A DNA stretch of 50,503 nt, taken from assembly GCA_031278455.1 (NCBI GenBank), contig JAITKJ010000022.1, positions 1-50,503 of the forward strand, given 5' to 3'. Positions within the stretch are counted from its first letter, which is position 1. Each line of letters begins with the position of its first letter. Positions 1 to 9,162 of the stretch are shown piece after piece. The translations under genes and the position numbers were made by a program. This DNA is from Puniceicoccales bacterium (GTDB lineage: Bacteria; Verrucomicrobiota; Verrucomicrobiia; Opitutales; JAIRLM01). The notes under the pieces are model-generated. The model saw nothing but the letters and a program-made list of their open reading frames with translations, was not told the origin of the DNA and did not search any database.

Positions 1-33
1 TTTAAGCGAAACGACAGCTGGGGTAAAAGCGCA

Positions 34-1371
34 TTAGAGAAACCCCGTGCGTGTGTATATCACGGAAAAACTCCAATATAATGGTTTGTCATTGCCGCAA
101 AATGATAATCGCGTGAGCGCTAACATGCCTTTTAGATTTCTGGAAATATGTTTAGTATAACATATGTTATGGGCGCGCAATTTCTCCGAAGCCTGTGCTT
201 CAAAAGCGCTTGTAATCGACCGCCATGATTCGATTTTGGCGGCGAGATTGGTTTTGTTTGCATTGGCACTGAGCTTTAGCTCCAGTGAAAAATTTGCCAG
301 CGTTTCTGAAAAATTTCCAGTGCGCCCATTCCATGTGGCGTGACGCATAATCTTGTGTTCAACACCGAGATTGAAGATTGGCTTTATGGCATAATTTCCC
401 AGTGAAATGTGCCCCGGAGAATATCCATGAAAGCAACCAATACATTGACAGTTTTGCGCAGGGGCACATTGGTGATTTTTGCCCGAAAACCCATACATAC
501 TCCATGTAAAATTTTCTAATGCATTAGTCCAGCAAACTCCGCAATATTTTTGTTCAATGCGCCAATTGGATTTGATTTGGCCGGTAATTGCCGCGATGGC
601 CATTGGGGTATTTTTTAGTCCACAACAATACGCGAGGAAAATGCCTCCATAATCCGAGCGTGATGTTTTAATGCGCCCAATGAGGATTGCATCTTTGTTT
701 ATTGGAGCGGCTTGCAGTAAAATGTTTTGCGTCACGCGCAAATAGATGGATGGAGACAGAAGTGTTTCAGAAAATCCTAAAGCGCTTTTCCCATCATCTT
801 CCGTGATCGGATTTTTTTCAACAGCATCTGAGCTCCCTTCGTCAAATTGTACGCTTCCGATTATGGGTGCTTGAAGGAGATTCTGTCCGTAAAAAGATAT
901 GTTTGCGTTGTCTTCCCAAAAAAGTCCTGCAGCTGCGCTTCCTCGGATAAATCCCTGAACATTTTCAAAACGAACAGTTGTTAATTGGTTCCCAGAGATT
1001 GCCGTGCGAATACTTTGCCCGCTGGGCGCGGAAAAATTCGGGAGCATGCGGAAGATAAGAGATGTTTCACGTTCATCCGTGATCTCAATGCCTGGATTGC
1101 CGTATATGGTGATTTCTCCTGGGCCCTCGAAACTAACACGCGAAGCTTCCGGGCCAATTAAAATTGCCGCACCAGGCGCTTGTGACGTATTGAGATAAAT
1201 TTCTCCATTATTAACGACCGCACAGGACTTACCTATGAAAACCTTGCCGGTTATCTCCAGCGAAGCTCCCAAAAGCGTTTTTGGAATGAAGTCGACTGCC
1301 ACAAAAAACCCCGCGAGCACGATACCCCGCGTAAAAAAAAGACTTCTGCCTAGCCTTCGCAAAATTCCCAC
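34..1371 (-). CDS. Secreted Cys-rich protein of unknown function
   Basis: I do not recognise this 445-residue protein. Residues about 5-36 form a basic stretch followed by a hydrophobic segment ending near LLGASLE, which fits an export signal. The mature part is rich in Gly, Asn, Ser and aromatic residues with short beta-prone stretches (for example ITGKVFIG, GPGEITIYG), suggesting a beta-helix or beta-barrel surface protein. A Cys-rich patch lies near residues 270-315 (YCGVCW, then CAPAQNCQCIGC), which could form disulfides or bind metal. The start is GTG with no clear ribosome binding site. It lies 41 bp downstream of rpsR on the same strand. The surface or adhesin role is inference only. 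Confidence 0.55.
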   Translation of the reverse strand: MGILRRLGRSLFFTRGIVLAGFFVAVDFIPKTLLGASLEITGKVFIGKSCAVVNNGEIYLNTSQAPGAAILIGPEASRVSFEGPGEITIYGNPGIEITDERETSLIFRMLPNFSAPSGQSIRTAISGNQLTTVRFENVQGFIRGSAAAGLFWEDNANISFYGQNLLQAPIIGSVQFDEGSSDAVEKNPITEDDGKSALGFSETLLSPSIYLRVTQNILLQAAPINKDAILIGRIKTSRSDYGGIFLAYCCGLKNTPMAIAAITGQIKSNWRIEQKYCGVCWTNALENFTWSMYGFSGKNHQCAPAQNCQCIGCFHGYSPGHISLGNYAIKPIFNLGVEHKIMRHATWNGRTGNFSETLANFSLELKLSANANKTNLAAKIESWRSITSAFEAQASEKLRAHNICYTKHISRNLKGMLALTRLSFCGNDKPLYWSFSVIYTRTGFL

Positions 1372-1412
1372 GAATCAGGTTAGGGCAAAAAATATAAGAT
1401 GACAAACAGCGA

Positions 1413-1616
1413 CTACTTCATAAGCAGCATGTTACGCGCACGCTTAATGAGACGCGTTACTTGACGCTGATCTTTGGCTGATAGCCTGGTATACTTTCGT
1501 GGCACGATTCTTCCGGTTTCAGTGACAAATCGCGACAACTCACGTGAGTCCAACCAGCTCAAATCAGAGGTATTTTTACGTGTCACCACCGGTTGTGGCT
1601 GTTCTTGCTCGTCCAT
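1413..1616 (-). CDS. rpsR: Small ribosomal subunit protein bS18
   Basis: This 67-residue protein belongs to bS18, which sits on the platform of the 30S subunit beside bS6. The family core is visible: LSRFVTETGRIVPRKYTRLS followed by KDQRQVTRLIKRARNMLL. The length is slightly below the usual 70-80 because the N-terminal tail is short and lacks the Cys motif of some relatives. Unlike many bacteria it is not next to rpsF or ssb; it lies about 93 bp downstream of a DAACS symporter gene on the same strand. The ATG start has only a weak GAG upstream. Confidence 0.93.
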   Translation of the reverse strand: MDEQEQPQPVVTRKNTSDLSWLDSRELSRFVTETGRIVPRKYTRLSAKDQRQVTRLIKRARNMLLMK

Positions 1617-1709
1617 ATGGAAAGTCTCATGGAAACCGATTTCAACCGCGTGGCAAGATTTTTTGATTACATGCCAAGCGTAACACAGGCCACCATTGGC
1701 GTTCGACTT

Positions 1710-2933
1710 TTAACAAATTTTGCCGCCATGAAACTTTTTGATGCGCAAGCATTCCGGACTGTCAATGGCTGTTGCCACACAGGAATCCGACCAGACATTT
1801 AACGCTGTTTCTACCATGTCGATTATGCCATAGAACGGTAAAATAATGCCCATGAGCTGGGTTGGAATTCCCATGGAAGAGAGCAGGCTTGCGCTCAACA
1901 TGAAGCATCCCATGGGAACACCCGCGTTCCCAACGGCGGCAACGGTGGAAATGAAAATCCAAAGAACCATCGAGGCAAGACTACTGGAAGAGCCATAATT
2001 TTGCATGAGATAGGTGACCGTCGTAAAAATAAATGCCGCGCACCCATTCATATTAATGGTCGTGCACAATGGTAATACGAAGCGAGAAGTTTCCCGCTGG
2101 ATACTAAGATTTTTTTCCGCCATTTCCATGGTAACTGGGAGTGCCGCTGAAGAAGATTTAGAAAAGAATGCCACGGACAAAGCTGGAAACATCCCGCGAA
2201 AGACCTTCAGAGGGTTAATTCCCTTCAAAAGCAACCAAAGCGGTAACACGAACATTCCTTGCAGGATATTCGCAAGAACGATGACAAGAAAGTACTTCCC
2301 CATTTCTGCAAGCTGCACTCCGGTCCGTGATTCTTGTATGCTTACACAGATGAACCCAAACATACCAACTGGAAGTGCTCGAACAACGAACCTGGTAACA
2401 TGCAGAAAGATGCCGTGCAATCCCTGAAAAAACTTAAGAACCACATGTTTGGTATCCTCTTCCGGGATAAACTTAATTGAAATGCCAGTGATAATGCTGA
2501 TAAGCAGCACGCTCAACACCTTGTGGTGAATGAAGGCAGCCATGACATCATCGGGAATGACATCGAGCAGATAATAAAGGTACCCGTGGCGTGCAACTGG
2601 TGTGGGTGCGGGACTAACGCCCGTAGTAACATTTGCCGGCAAGATAATTGTATACAGCACGGCGGCGACGGTGGCGGCGGCAATTGTCGTTGAAAAGGTA
2701 TAAAACAAAGTCCTTTTCCAAATTGTCCGCATGCGATCACTGGATCCACAGGAGGCGAGGGCGACGATGACGGAAAGTGAGATGATTGGCATGCTGATAC
2801 AGCGGAAAATTCGAATGAATACTTCTGCGCAAAACATTCCAGTCCGCCATAGTATAGGCACATCAGACATGCCGAAAACGACCGCCAGAATAACGGCGGC
2901 CAAATAACAAAAAAAGGATTTTTTATTCAACAT
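1710..2933 (-). CDS. DAACS-family dicarboxylate/amino acid:cation symporter
   Basis: This 407-residue multi-pass inner-membrane protein matches the GltP/SstT/DctA family of sodium- or proton-coupled transporters for acidic or neutral amino acids and dicarboxylates. Visible family marks are the Ser-rich re-entrant loop (SKSSSAALPVTM), the NMNGCAAF segment in place of NMDGTA, the GVPMGCFML hairpin and the final substrate helix DMVETALNVWSDSCVA. The Arg that usually follows DMx in that last helix and pairs with acidic side chains is Glu here, so the substrate is probably not glutamate or aspartate. The start is set by GGAGGA placed four bases before ATG at 2933. A slightly longer GTG-start frame overlaps that ribosome binding site and is less likely. 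Confidence 0.88.
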   Translation of the reverse strand: MLNKKSFFCYLAAVILAVVFGMSDVPILWRTGMFCAEVFIRIFRCISMPIISLSVIVALASCGSSDRMRTIWKRTLFYTFSTTIAAATVAAVLYTIILPANVTTGVSPAPTPVARHGYLYYLLDVIPDDVMAAFIHHKVLSVLLISIITGISIKFIPEEDTKHVVLKFFQGLHGIFLHVTRFVVRALPVGMFGFICVSIQESRTGVQLAEMGKYFLVIVLANILQGMFVLPLWLLLKGINPLKVFRGMFPALSVAFFSKSSSAALPVTMEMAEKNLSIQRETSRFVLPLCTTINMNGCAAFIFTTVTYLMQNYGSSSSLASMVLWIFISTVAAVGNAGVPMGCFMLSASLLSSMGIPTQLMGIILPFYGIIDMVETALNVWSDSCVATAIDSPECLRIKKFHGGKIC

Positions 2934-3010
2934 AGATTCCTCCACTCAACATTCGTCGAATTCACACCAACTTCCCGCGGACGCTATTGGGCTTCGCGCG
3001 AAAGTCAAGA

Positions 3011-3709
3011 TCACGACATTAATGCCTCGCAATCAATCGCCTGCCATACTTCTGCAACCGGGTTTAACGCAACCCATGATTTTTCTGGGAAAGTCAATTT
3101 TTCATCATTTTCATCTTTTGTGATTTCCGGAACCACATTTTTGATTTTTAGCCAAGACTCAATTGGCCAGCATGATGTTAGTGTGTTTTCTTGCGGCTGG
3201 CCCGCTAAATTTAATCCTGCTAAAATTTGTTGTATTTCAGTAGTATTTTGCCGCTCCGGCCGTGACAGGCTTGCAATCTGCGCTTTTGAGATATTCGTGT
3301 TGACGTCGCTTTTCGGTGCTTCGCCCACTGGGGGAGGAGTTGTTGTTTTGCGTGCGGCTTCTTCGGAAATTTCGCTAAAAGCTGGCGGAGCATTCGCATT
3401 GTTATTTTGCGAATTTGTTGGAACTTCTGCTTGCTGCGTTGGACTTTCAGTTATTGGCCGTGAATTTCCAACAAGTACGTTTGTGCCTGCGGGATTAAAC
3501 AAAAATTGCAGTTGTAATAAATTGCATAGAGATGCAATAAAATTCTCAAGTGTCTGAATGCTGACAGTTAGAGAAATGAGTTTTACTGCCGTAAATGTTG
3601 TTAAAAGTAGCGGATATGTCGCCACAACTGCTATTAGCTTCAGTATGTTTGCAACAGTCTGCAGGAAGGCAGACGACACAATTTGGGATTGGCCATTAAC
3701 TATCTTCAT
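3011..3709 (-). CDS. Small hydrophobic-hairpin protein (Inc-like architecture)
   Basis: This 232-residue protein is not recognised by sequence. Residues about 15-72 contain two hydrophobic stretches (around KLIAVVATYPLLLTTF and IASLCNLLQLQFLF). A low-complexity linker rich in Asn, Pro, Thr and Ala follows (about 80-150), then a short charged C-terminus. The plan of N-terminal hydrophobic hairpin plus Pro/Thr linker recurs in the genes at 16990, 33971, 36174 and 49119. There is no solenoid domain here, so it may be a short or truncated family member. No strong ribosome binding site precedes the ATG. Location in a membrane is supported by composition; a role at a host interface is inference. 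Confidence 0.6.
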   Translation of the reverse strand: MKIVNGQSQIVSSAFLQTVANILKLIAVVATYPLLLTTFTAVKLISLTVSIQTLENFIASLCNLLQLQFLFNPAGTNVLVGNSRPITESPTQQAEVPTNSQNNNANAPPAFSEISEEAARKTTTPPPVGEAPKSDVNTNISKAQIASLSRPERQNTTEIQQILAGLNLAGQPQENTLTSCWPIESWLKIKNVVPEITKDENDEKLTFPEKSWVALNPVAEVWQAIDCEALMS

Positions 3710-3945
3710 TGCAACAAATTACCCCAAAAGACAGATTTGTCAATGAATAGTCGCAAACCACATAAATAATTGTGCTTATTTGCGCATTTCTTATCATTTA
3801 TAAGCTTGGCCACCCACAATATCCCAACGCTGACAGCGGTGTGTTTTTGCGCAAGTAAGGCATAGTAATACTATAGCTTTTCGCGATTGCTTATTCTAAC
3901 AGGGAATAGTCTTGCTTCCATTCACGCACCATTCAGCTTGCTTGT

Positions 3946-4479
3946 GTGAATGAGCAGGAAAAGTGTCACCGGAGGATTCGACGGGTAAAAAGGTTTTTAA
4001 AACTTCTGCCACGAAAAGCACTTCTGGAAAAATATCCAGTTATTGGACGCTTTGCAGAACCTCTTCGAAGGAACGCTTTTTTGTGGTCGTTCCGCAGTTC
4101 TGAGGTATTCCCAGCGTTTTTGTCCGGATGGGTAGTCACGTTAACGCCATTTTATGGCATGCACACAATCTTGGCAGTAGTTGCAGCTTTTCTTTTCCGT
4201 GCCAATTTGCTGGTGATGCTTGCTTTACAACTTATAAGCAATCCCTTCGTAGAACCGTTTATATGGCTTGCCACCCATGCGGTCGGACAATTTGCCATAT
4301 CCGTTTTTGGAAATACGAGTGTTGCTGCGGCAAATACCATGTGCGGCAGTGGGATTATGCGTTGGTTGGCAACAGCGACACTGGGAAGCATTTTGTTGGG
4401 ATTTTTTCTCGCAATAATTTCATGTGGCATATGTGGACTTTTGACAAAAGCCGATCAAATTGACAAACGCAAAAATTAA
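3946..4479 (+). CDS. DUF2062-family integral membrane protein
   Basis: This 177-residue protein has the DUF2062 signature: a segment ending in a proline-rich turn (SGWVVTLTPFYGMHTILAVV), a second helix (FRANLLVMLALQLISNPFVEPFIWLATHAVG) and a last helix near the C-terminus (ATLGSILLGFFLAIISCGIC). The family is widespread and uncharacterised; members often sit near envelope or glycosyltransferase genes. The N-terminus is very basic (RRIRRVKRFLKLLPRKA). The start is GTG. After the TAA stop the same frame stays open for about 50 codons, which is noted separately and is probably chance. Confidence 0.8.
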   Translation: MNEQEKCHRRIRRVKRFLKLLPRKALLEKYPVIGRFAEPLRRNAFLWSFRSSEVFPAFLSGWVVTLTPFYGMHTILAVVAAFLFRANLLVMLALQLISNPFVEPFIWLATHAVGQFAISVFGNTSVAAANTMCGSGIMRWLATATLGSILLGFFLAIISCGICGLLTKADQIDKRKN

Positions 4480-4814
4480 AACGCTAACCGACTTGGCGGA
4501 TCACACGAGACAAACTCAATTGGCGGCGAAAGGACGCTGTTTTTGCCCAATGGTATTTCATTAACCACGGACGTGAATAGAAACAAATCGAAAGGCGGTC
4601 TACTCGATAGATATACTATTGCGCATTCCAGAATCGCCGAACGTGATCCATAGCTTGCTCGCATCGTGCTGCTTAAAAATTTTGACAAATTCAACCTGTC
4701 GGCAGTGTCCGTACTGACATTGAAAGGAGACCACGGGAAATGCTATTGCGTAAAATATCTTTAGTGGGGTATAAAAACCTTGCACATATTGAGTTTCTTT
4801 CCTTATAATAGGGG
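4480..4814 (+). other. Intergenic region without a clear gene
   Basis: These 335 bp separate the DUF2062 gene from the large helical-repeat gene. The only suggestive content is a 22-codon reading frame at 4740-4808 with its own AAGGAG site, described separately. An A/T-rich stretch lies before 4815. I see no tRNA, terminator hairpin or long repeat. Confidence 0.5.
4740..4808 (+). pseudogene. Possible vestige of a recF 5' end or a short leader peptide
   Basis: A 22-codon frame starts with ATG ten bases after AAGGAG and ends at TAA. Its first residues (MLLRKISLVGYKNLAHIE) resemble the N-terminus of RecF-type ABC ATPases, which begin with a short strand-forming motif and an N-(F/Y)-(R/K)-N turn. 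Nothing RecF-like follows. It may be a remnant, a leader peptide for the downstream gene, or coincidence. Confidence 0.2.
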
Positions 4815-4820
4815 ATGTCG

Positions 4821-7274
4821 ATGTCCACCAATGAACATGTTGGGTTTCGTGTAGGCCTTCTCGCGCCACTCCCGAGGCCAATACAAAACGCGTACGACGT
4901 GGATTTTAACATAGGAACCCGCCAAGCCAAGTGCAAATGCATTTTTGGCGCCAAAAGCTTTTTACTCGGCCGCATTGTACGGATTTTGATGCAGATCATT
5001 CTCCCCGGGATTGGGACAATCATTTTGTGGGCGATTAAGTATTACATCGCTCATGACACGCGGACGGAAGGTCTTACTTTGACCAAATCTCTTGTCGGCC
5101 TTGCTTATTGGCTGCCGAAAATGGATGCAAAAAATTCCAAGCAAGCCAATACGGCGCGGTTGCGCGTGTTGGATATACGGCGCCGGTCGCCTAGCATTGA
5201 TGTAGTCAACCTCGCTTCAATGCGGTCGCCATCGCCAACCGGCCCCATATCCACTGAAAAAATTGAAGATGGACTCGAGCCGGAATCTGATCCTGCGCAG
5301 GAAAAAGCTTTTCAGGCTTGCGTTAATGCTGCGAAAGAGTTAGTATCCGTGTCGGATAATGACATTATTGTGTCGCGCTTGAAGGAGATTAAGCGCACGG
5401 CGGGCCAAAGTATAACTCCGTCAAGAATTGCAAGCTTCGTTGGCGACTATATTTCAGACCCCACTCGCGACAATAGTTTTCTTGTGCAGTGTATATTTTT
5501 CATAGCGGGTGACGATTGCGCACTCGCTGCCATTAAACTGCTTGACCCAAATCAGCTGCAGGAGATTTTTAAGGAGTCAAGCGAAGGAGATGACCCGCTT
5601 GGCTGCGATATTCTCGAGATGTTTTACGCAACGTCGCAAGTATCAAGCAAACTATTATCATATTTTATCGAAAATGATATCGCGCTGGAAGCGCTAACGG
5701 AATTCGTTTTTTCGCGCGATTTGCCTGGCGCGCTTGAGCTTTGGCGGCAAATGACAGATGCTCATAAGAGAGAAATTGTATTGTCGTGTCAAGACTCTCA
5801 GATTTGCGGCTGTATCGACAGACTTTCGCGGGAAGACGGTCGCACGGTGGATATAAGATGTTTTAAACAAATTTTATTTGACATCATTTCAATACGCGAT
5901 TCTGAGGAATTTGTCTACGCCTACCTGGGAAATACTAATAAGGATTTCGATCGAGAAACATTCTATGATATGCTGACGTTAGAATGCCCCGACGTGGCCA
6001 GAAAGATGATTGAGGCGACGCATTTTGTGGACACAGACGATACAAATTTGCCTCCTGTCCAAAGCGTTGCGGAATTCAAAGAGATTTTGCGGAATCCTGC
6101 GGGGCAAGGCATTCATGAGGCTTGCTATTTCAAGGGCCGCGATTTTAGTGGATTGGACGCGCAAGAGTGCGCAGAAGTGGTGCTACAAGACAAGCAGGCG
6201 ACAATGTTCATAACAAGCGTCATTATGTCTACTGTTGAGTCGCCAACTCCATGGACGTATCACCTGGCTAGCGAAATATTTTCTTCATCAATCCCGCTGG
6301 GCTATGTGTGTGAAGGAATTACCATGGGAGGCGGCTACTTAGTATGGGCGTTGCAAAACAACCGACCGGAAATTGTGCGCCGCTTTTTTCCTCTTACTTA
6401 CCGTACGGAAGACTCGCACTACTACGACTGGAATATCGTGGATGCAGTTCAAAAACTTGCTCCCGATGCACAAAAAATCGCCGATCTTCTACTCGTTGGA
6501 GTGCAATCAGGGTGCCCAATGACTATTGCAATAATCGTCAACTCGCTGGATGGGCTGACAAGAATTGGTAATGGTGTTGGCGTCGGTGTCGCACGCGAAG
6601 TTTTGGGCATAATATGGGATAGGACTCCTGACAACATGCGGGACGGCATTATTACGGAATTTATAGCTAAACCCGGCGGACTGGATACGTTCGTCCGCGT
6701 TTTTGGCCACATGCATGACGGGCTGATAATTAAAAATTATCTGAAGGATAATCCTTCGTATGCCGACAGCATGCTATACAGTGCACTAGAACAGTCGATT
6801 TCGTGCGGAATCGATGACATATTAGCGCTTGCAGTTGATAACGATCACCGTGTGATAGACGAGCTTTGCTATCAATGCGCACATAAAAAGTTTGCACACA
6901 AACAAGCCGGGAAGAAATTTGTCTTTGAATATCTTGTAGAGCGTAACTGTTGGGATAAGTTTGTGGCATCTTTCCGGGATCACTCAGCGGAGCAGGTCTT
7001 CCGGAAAGAAATATTGTCACATATTCCTCCAGACGATCAATTAAAGATTCTTTCAGATCGGGAAATAATGGAAAAAATAGGCATAGATCCCACTGAATTT
7101 TATTGGAGAATATGCAACAGAACGGAATCGCGCGAATTGCAGCGCAAGTATGTGGCAGAAATACGCCAAATTTGCGATCAAGAAGAATTCAACAAATTTG
7201 CCGAATTTGCAAAAACCAACGATTCTCATTGGGCCTCGGAACTGCTCGCGGAATCACATGATTCGGTTTGCTAG
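4821..7274 (+). CDS. Large membrane-anchored alpha-helical repeat protein, unknown
   Basis: The protein has 817 residues and no domain I can name. After a Lys/Cys-rich N-terminus (QAKCKCIFGAKS), residues about 48-70 form a strong hydrophobic segment (IVRILMQIILPGIGTIILWA). A weaker one follows near 85-100. A Ser/Pro/Arg linker (about 115-155) leads to some 650 residues of alternating amphipathic helices with no transmembrane segments, consistent with an alpha-solenoid. The plan matches the genes at 33971, 36174 and 49119, although sequence similarity is weak by eye. ATG at 4821 is preferred because AGGGG sits six bases before it; an in-frame ATG at 4815 overlaps that site. It stands alone between intergenic regions. 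A scaffold or host-interaction role is inference. Confidence 0.7.
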   Translation: MSTNEHVGFRVGLLAPLPRPIQNAYDVDFNIGTRQAKCKCIFGAKSFLLGRIVRILMQIILPGIGTIILWAIKYYIAHDTRTEGLTLTKSLVGLAYWLPKMDAKNSKQANTARLRVLDIRRRSPSIDVVNLASMRSPSPTGPISTEKIEDGLEPESDPAQEKAFQACVNAAKELVSVSDNDIIVSRLKEIKRTAGQSITPSRIASFVGDYISDPTRDNSFLVQCIFFIAGDDCALAAIKLLDPNQLQEIFKESSEGDDPLGCDILEMFYATSQVSSKLLSYFIENDIALEALTEFVFSRDLPGALELWRQMTDAHKREIVLSCQDSQICGCIDRLSREDGRTVDIRCFKQILFDIISIRDSEEFVYAYLGNTNKDFDRETFYDMLTLECPDVARKMIEATHFVDTDDTNLPPVQSVAEFKEILRNPAGQGIHEACYFKGRDFSGLDAQECAEVVLQDKQATMFITSVIMSTVESPTPWTYHLASEIFSSSIPLGYVCEGITMGGGYLVWALQNNRPEIVRRFFPLTYRTEDSHYYDWNIVDAVQKLAPDAQKIADLLLVGVQSGCPMTIAIIVNSLDGLTRIGNGVGVGVAREVLGIIWDRTPDNMRDGIITEFIAKPGGLDTFVRVFGHMHDGLIIKNYLKDNPSYADSMLYSALEQSISCGIDDILALAVDNDHRVIDELCYQCAHKKFAHKQAGKKFVFEYLVERNCWDKFVASFRDHSAEQVFRKEILSHIPPDDQLKILSDREIMEKIGIDPTEFYWRICNRTESRELQRKYVAEIRQICDQEEFNKFAEFAKTNDSHWASELLAESHDSVC

Positions 7275-7408
7275 CAATAAGATCGAGCGGCATGCAGACA
7301 TCTGACGAAACGGTGAAACCATTGTCTGGGCTTTATGTTGAAATTTGCGATATAAGTCTGGGATTTGGATACGAAAAAAGCACATGCAAAATTCCCATTA
7401 TGGACACA

Positions 7409-7792
7409 TAGTCAAACCCGTTGAATCTTGGCGCCAAAATAGCAACTAATTTGTACGCATATCGACAAAACGCTTCCAGTGAAGTTCTTTAGCCTGGCTT
7501 TCAAGTGTGCCCAACAATGCTCTATTGGGTTCAATCCCGGTGAATATGGCGGCAAAAAAAGCACTTTGCAACTATGCCGCTGGCAATTTTAACAATTTCA
7601 TTCATGGAATGGCGCATTATTCGTTATGAGCACATCATCCTTGTGTATAAGGTTTTCCGTCCATAACTAGCCGCACAGCCGCATTTTTCAAGTCCTGACT
7701 ATACTTCACGGCTGGCGCGAATTTGGCAGTAAGTATCTATGATGCAACAAAAAAATTTCCGCTCGCATTAAAAATCATCAGGCTTTGCTATA
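7409..7792 (-). mobile_element. Internally deleted IS630-type element remnant
   Basis: Read on the minus strand, the left end starts at 7792 with TATAGCAAAGCCTGATG and continues into a transposase start (KYSQDLKNAAV-like). It then jumps after about 110 bp to the transposase 3' end. There the frame still shows ITNNAPFHE and LPPYSPGLNPIEHCW, the last DDE-type motifs of IS630 transposases. The Asp expected before Asn in the first motif is Asn, and stops interrupt the frame. The right end carries a related terminal repeat (AGTCAAACCC). TA dinucleotides lie at both edges, as expected for this family. The rest of 7275-7876 holds nothing else that I can identify. Confidence 0.75.
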
Positions 7793-7876
7793 ACAGACCA
7801 GTGGTCTCCATTTTCACGATTTGGCCAACCATTTAATTTATTGCCTTGCCGCAGAACACCAACATCGCGCTGCATT

Positions 7877-9031
7877 TTACGAATCCAATGGACTTTTTGC
7901 AAAAGCCTGTTGCTTAAATGTCATTGGCAAGGTGCTGGCAACTATCTTATTTTCCGGTGTACCACCGGTGTGGATTTCACTCTGGAGCGTTCGTGCCAAT
8001 TGGTGAATTTTACGACACCAGCCGGGTGATGCACATCGCATTTGTCGCGCCACTTTTAGCCGCATGTCGGGAGGCATGGGCGCGATATATTTCGAAAGAA
8101 GGTCCACGCCCTCAGGCAGTTGAAGGGTGACAATGTGCTCATAAAATGGTGCGCGGAAACGCCGAAGGAGTAATGCCGCACGGGTTGGATCGCCAAGTTC
8201 AACCATGCCAATGGCCATTTTAAGATAAGCCTGATGATGGCTTGAAAGCATGCGAAAAAATTTCGCTGGGCATTGCCTCAGTTCGGCAGTTGTTCCCGTT
8301 GACGATGAGTGGGAATACCCCAAATCTTCGATTCCGACGTACCTTCTTATGTTCTTTGTTGTAAATGCTAAAGTTATGGTATCCTCGCCACATACTACAT
8401 GATGTTGTTCTGCCCACGGGAAAAGGTATCTGGCGGCGGCGAGGATGGGACCTCGTGCGAACATCTTGTCCCACAGGAAAACATTGCGGATATTTACAAA
8501 AGTATCGACGGCCTTTTGCCCATCCAATACGGCCAATATTGGCCTTCTTGTTTGGCGTTGGCGCCATTCCTTACCCTGCCTATCTACGAATTTTGAACCA
8601 AAATGCACAATGTCCGCATGGTGTTCGGTCGCAATTTCATGGGCTTTTACGATAATTCCAGGCAAAAATTCATCATCGCAATCAAGGGTCATTATGTATT
8701 TGCTATTGGAACATAAAATTCCACGCAGTCGCGCGTAGAGTGTGCCGCGGTTAATCCCATTTTCCAAGATGACGATGCGCGGATCCCGGGCGGCGTATTG
8801 CTTCAAAATTTCCAAAGATCCGTCCGTGGATCCATCGTCCACGCAAACGATTTCCAAATTTTTAAAGCTTTGGTTGAGAACGCTGTTTAGGGAACGGGCC
8901 AAGTATGTTTTCCCGTTGTAAATGGGAATAACTACAGAGACTTCCGGAAGATTCTCCGTGTCTGCCGCAAAACACATCACCGGGAATAGCACAGCCAACA
9001 TCCAGAAGGCTCGTTGCCAAATTCTGACCAC
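7877..9031 (-). CDS. Family 2 glycosyltransferase with N-terminal signal peptide (copy A)
   Basis: The protein has 384 residues from the GTG at 9031. A hydrophobic export-like signal (VRIWQRAFWMLAVLFPVMCF followed by A) is followed directly by a GT-A catalytic domain: VSVVIPIYNGKTYLARSL, the nucleotide-binding VDDGSTDGS, and the metal-binding TLDCDDEFLPG near residue 120. GT2 enzymes transfer sugars from nucleotide-sugar donors and are normally cytoplasmic, so a signal peptide is odd. It is 131 bp downstream of a tandem paralog (9163-10293); the first halves are almost identical in DNA and the second halves have diverged. The start was chosen because the paralog has ATG at the same position. 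An ATG ten codons upstream (9061) is possible but not conserved. Acceptor unknown. Confidence 0.82.
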   Translation of the reverse strand: MVRIWQRAFWMLAVLFPVMCFAADTENLPEVSVVIPIYNGKTYLARSLNSVLNQSFKNLEIVCVDDGSTDGSLEILKQYAARDPRIVILENGINRGTLYARLRGILCSNSKYIMTLDCDDEFLPGIIVKAHEIATEHHADIVHFGSKFVDRQGKEWRQRQTRRPILAVLDGQKAVDTFVNIRNVFLWDKMFARGPILAAARYLFPWAEQHHVVCGEDTITLAFTTKNIRRYVGIEDLGYSHSSSTGTTAELRQCPAKFFRMLSSHHQAYLKMAIGMVELGDPTRAALLLRRFRAPFYEHIVTLQLPEGVDLLSKYIAPMPPDMRLKVARQMRCASPGWCRKIHQLARTLQSEIHTGGTPENKIVASTLPMTFKQQAFAKSPLDS

Positions 9032-9162
9032 GGCCGACTTTTTACGCCTAAATGGCCACATGCAATAAATTTTGTAAATCTGTCTCGCACAAAAATGCTT
9101 ACACCACATCGCCAATAAGCGTCCGGGGTTATGTGACGGCAAACAAAGAGGCGCCACCTATA

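Noticed and set aside
1650..1725. A third copy of the dispersed hairpin repeat near the DAACS stop
   Set aside because: Only about 25 bp resemble the other copies and it overlaps coding sequence; similarity is too weak.
4480..4638. An open frame continuing about 50 codons after the DUF2062 stop
   Set aside because: No domain match, no start codon or ribosome binding site of its own; it looks like chance and nothing suggests stop readthrough.
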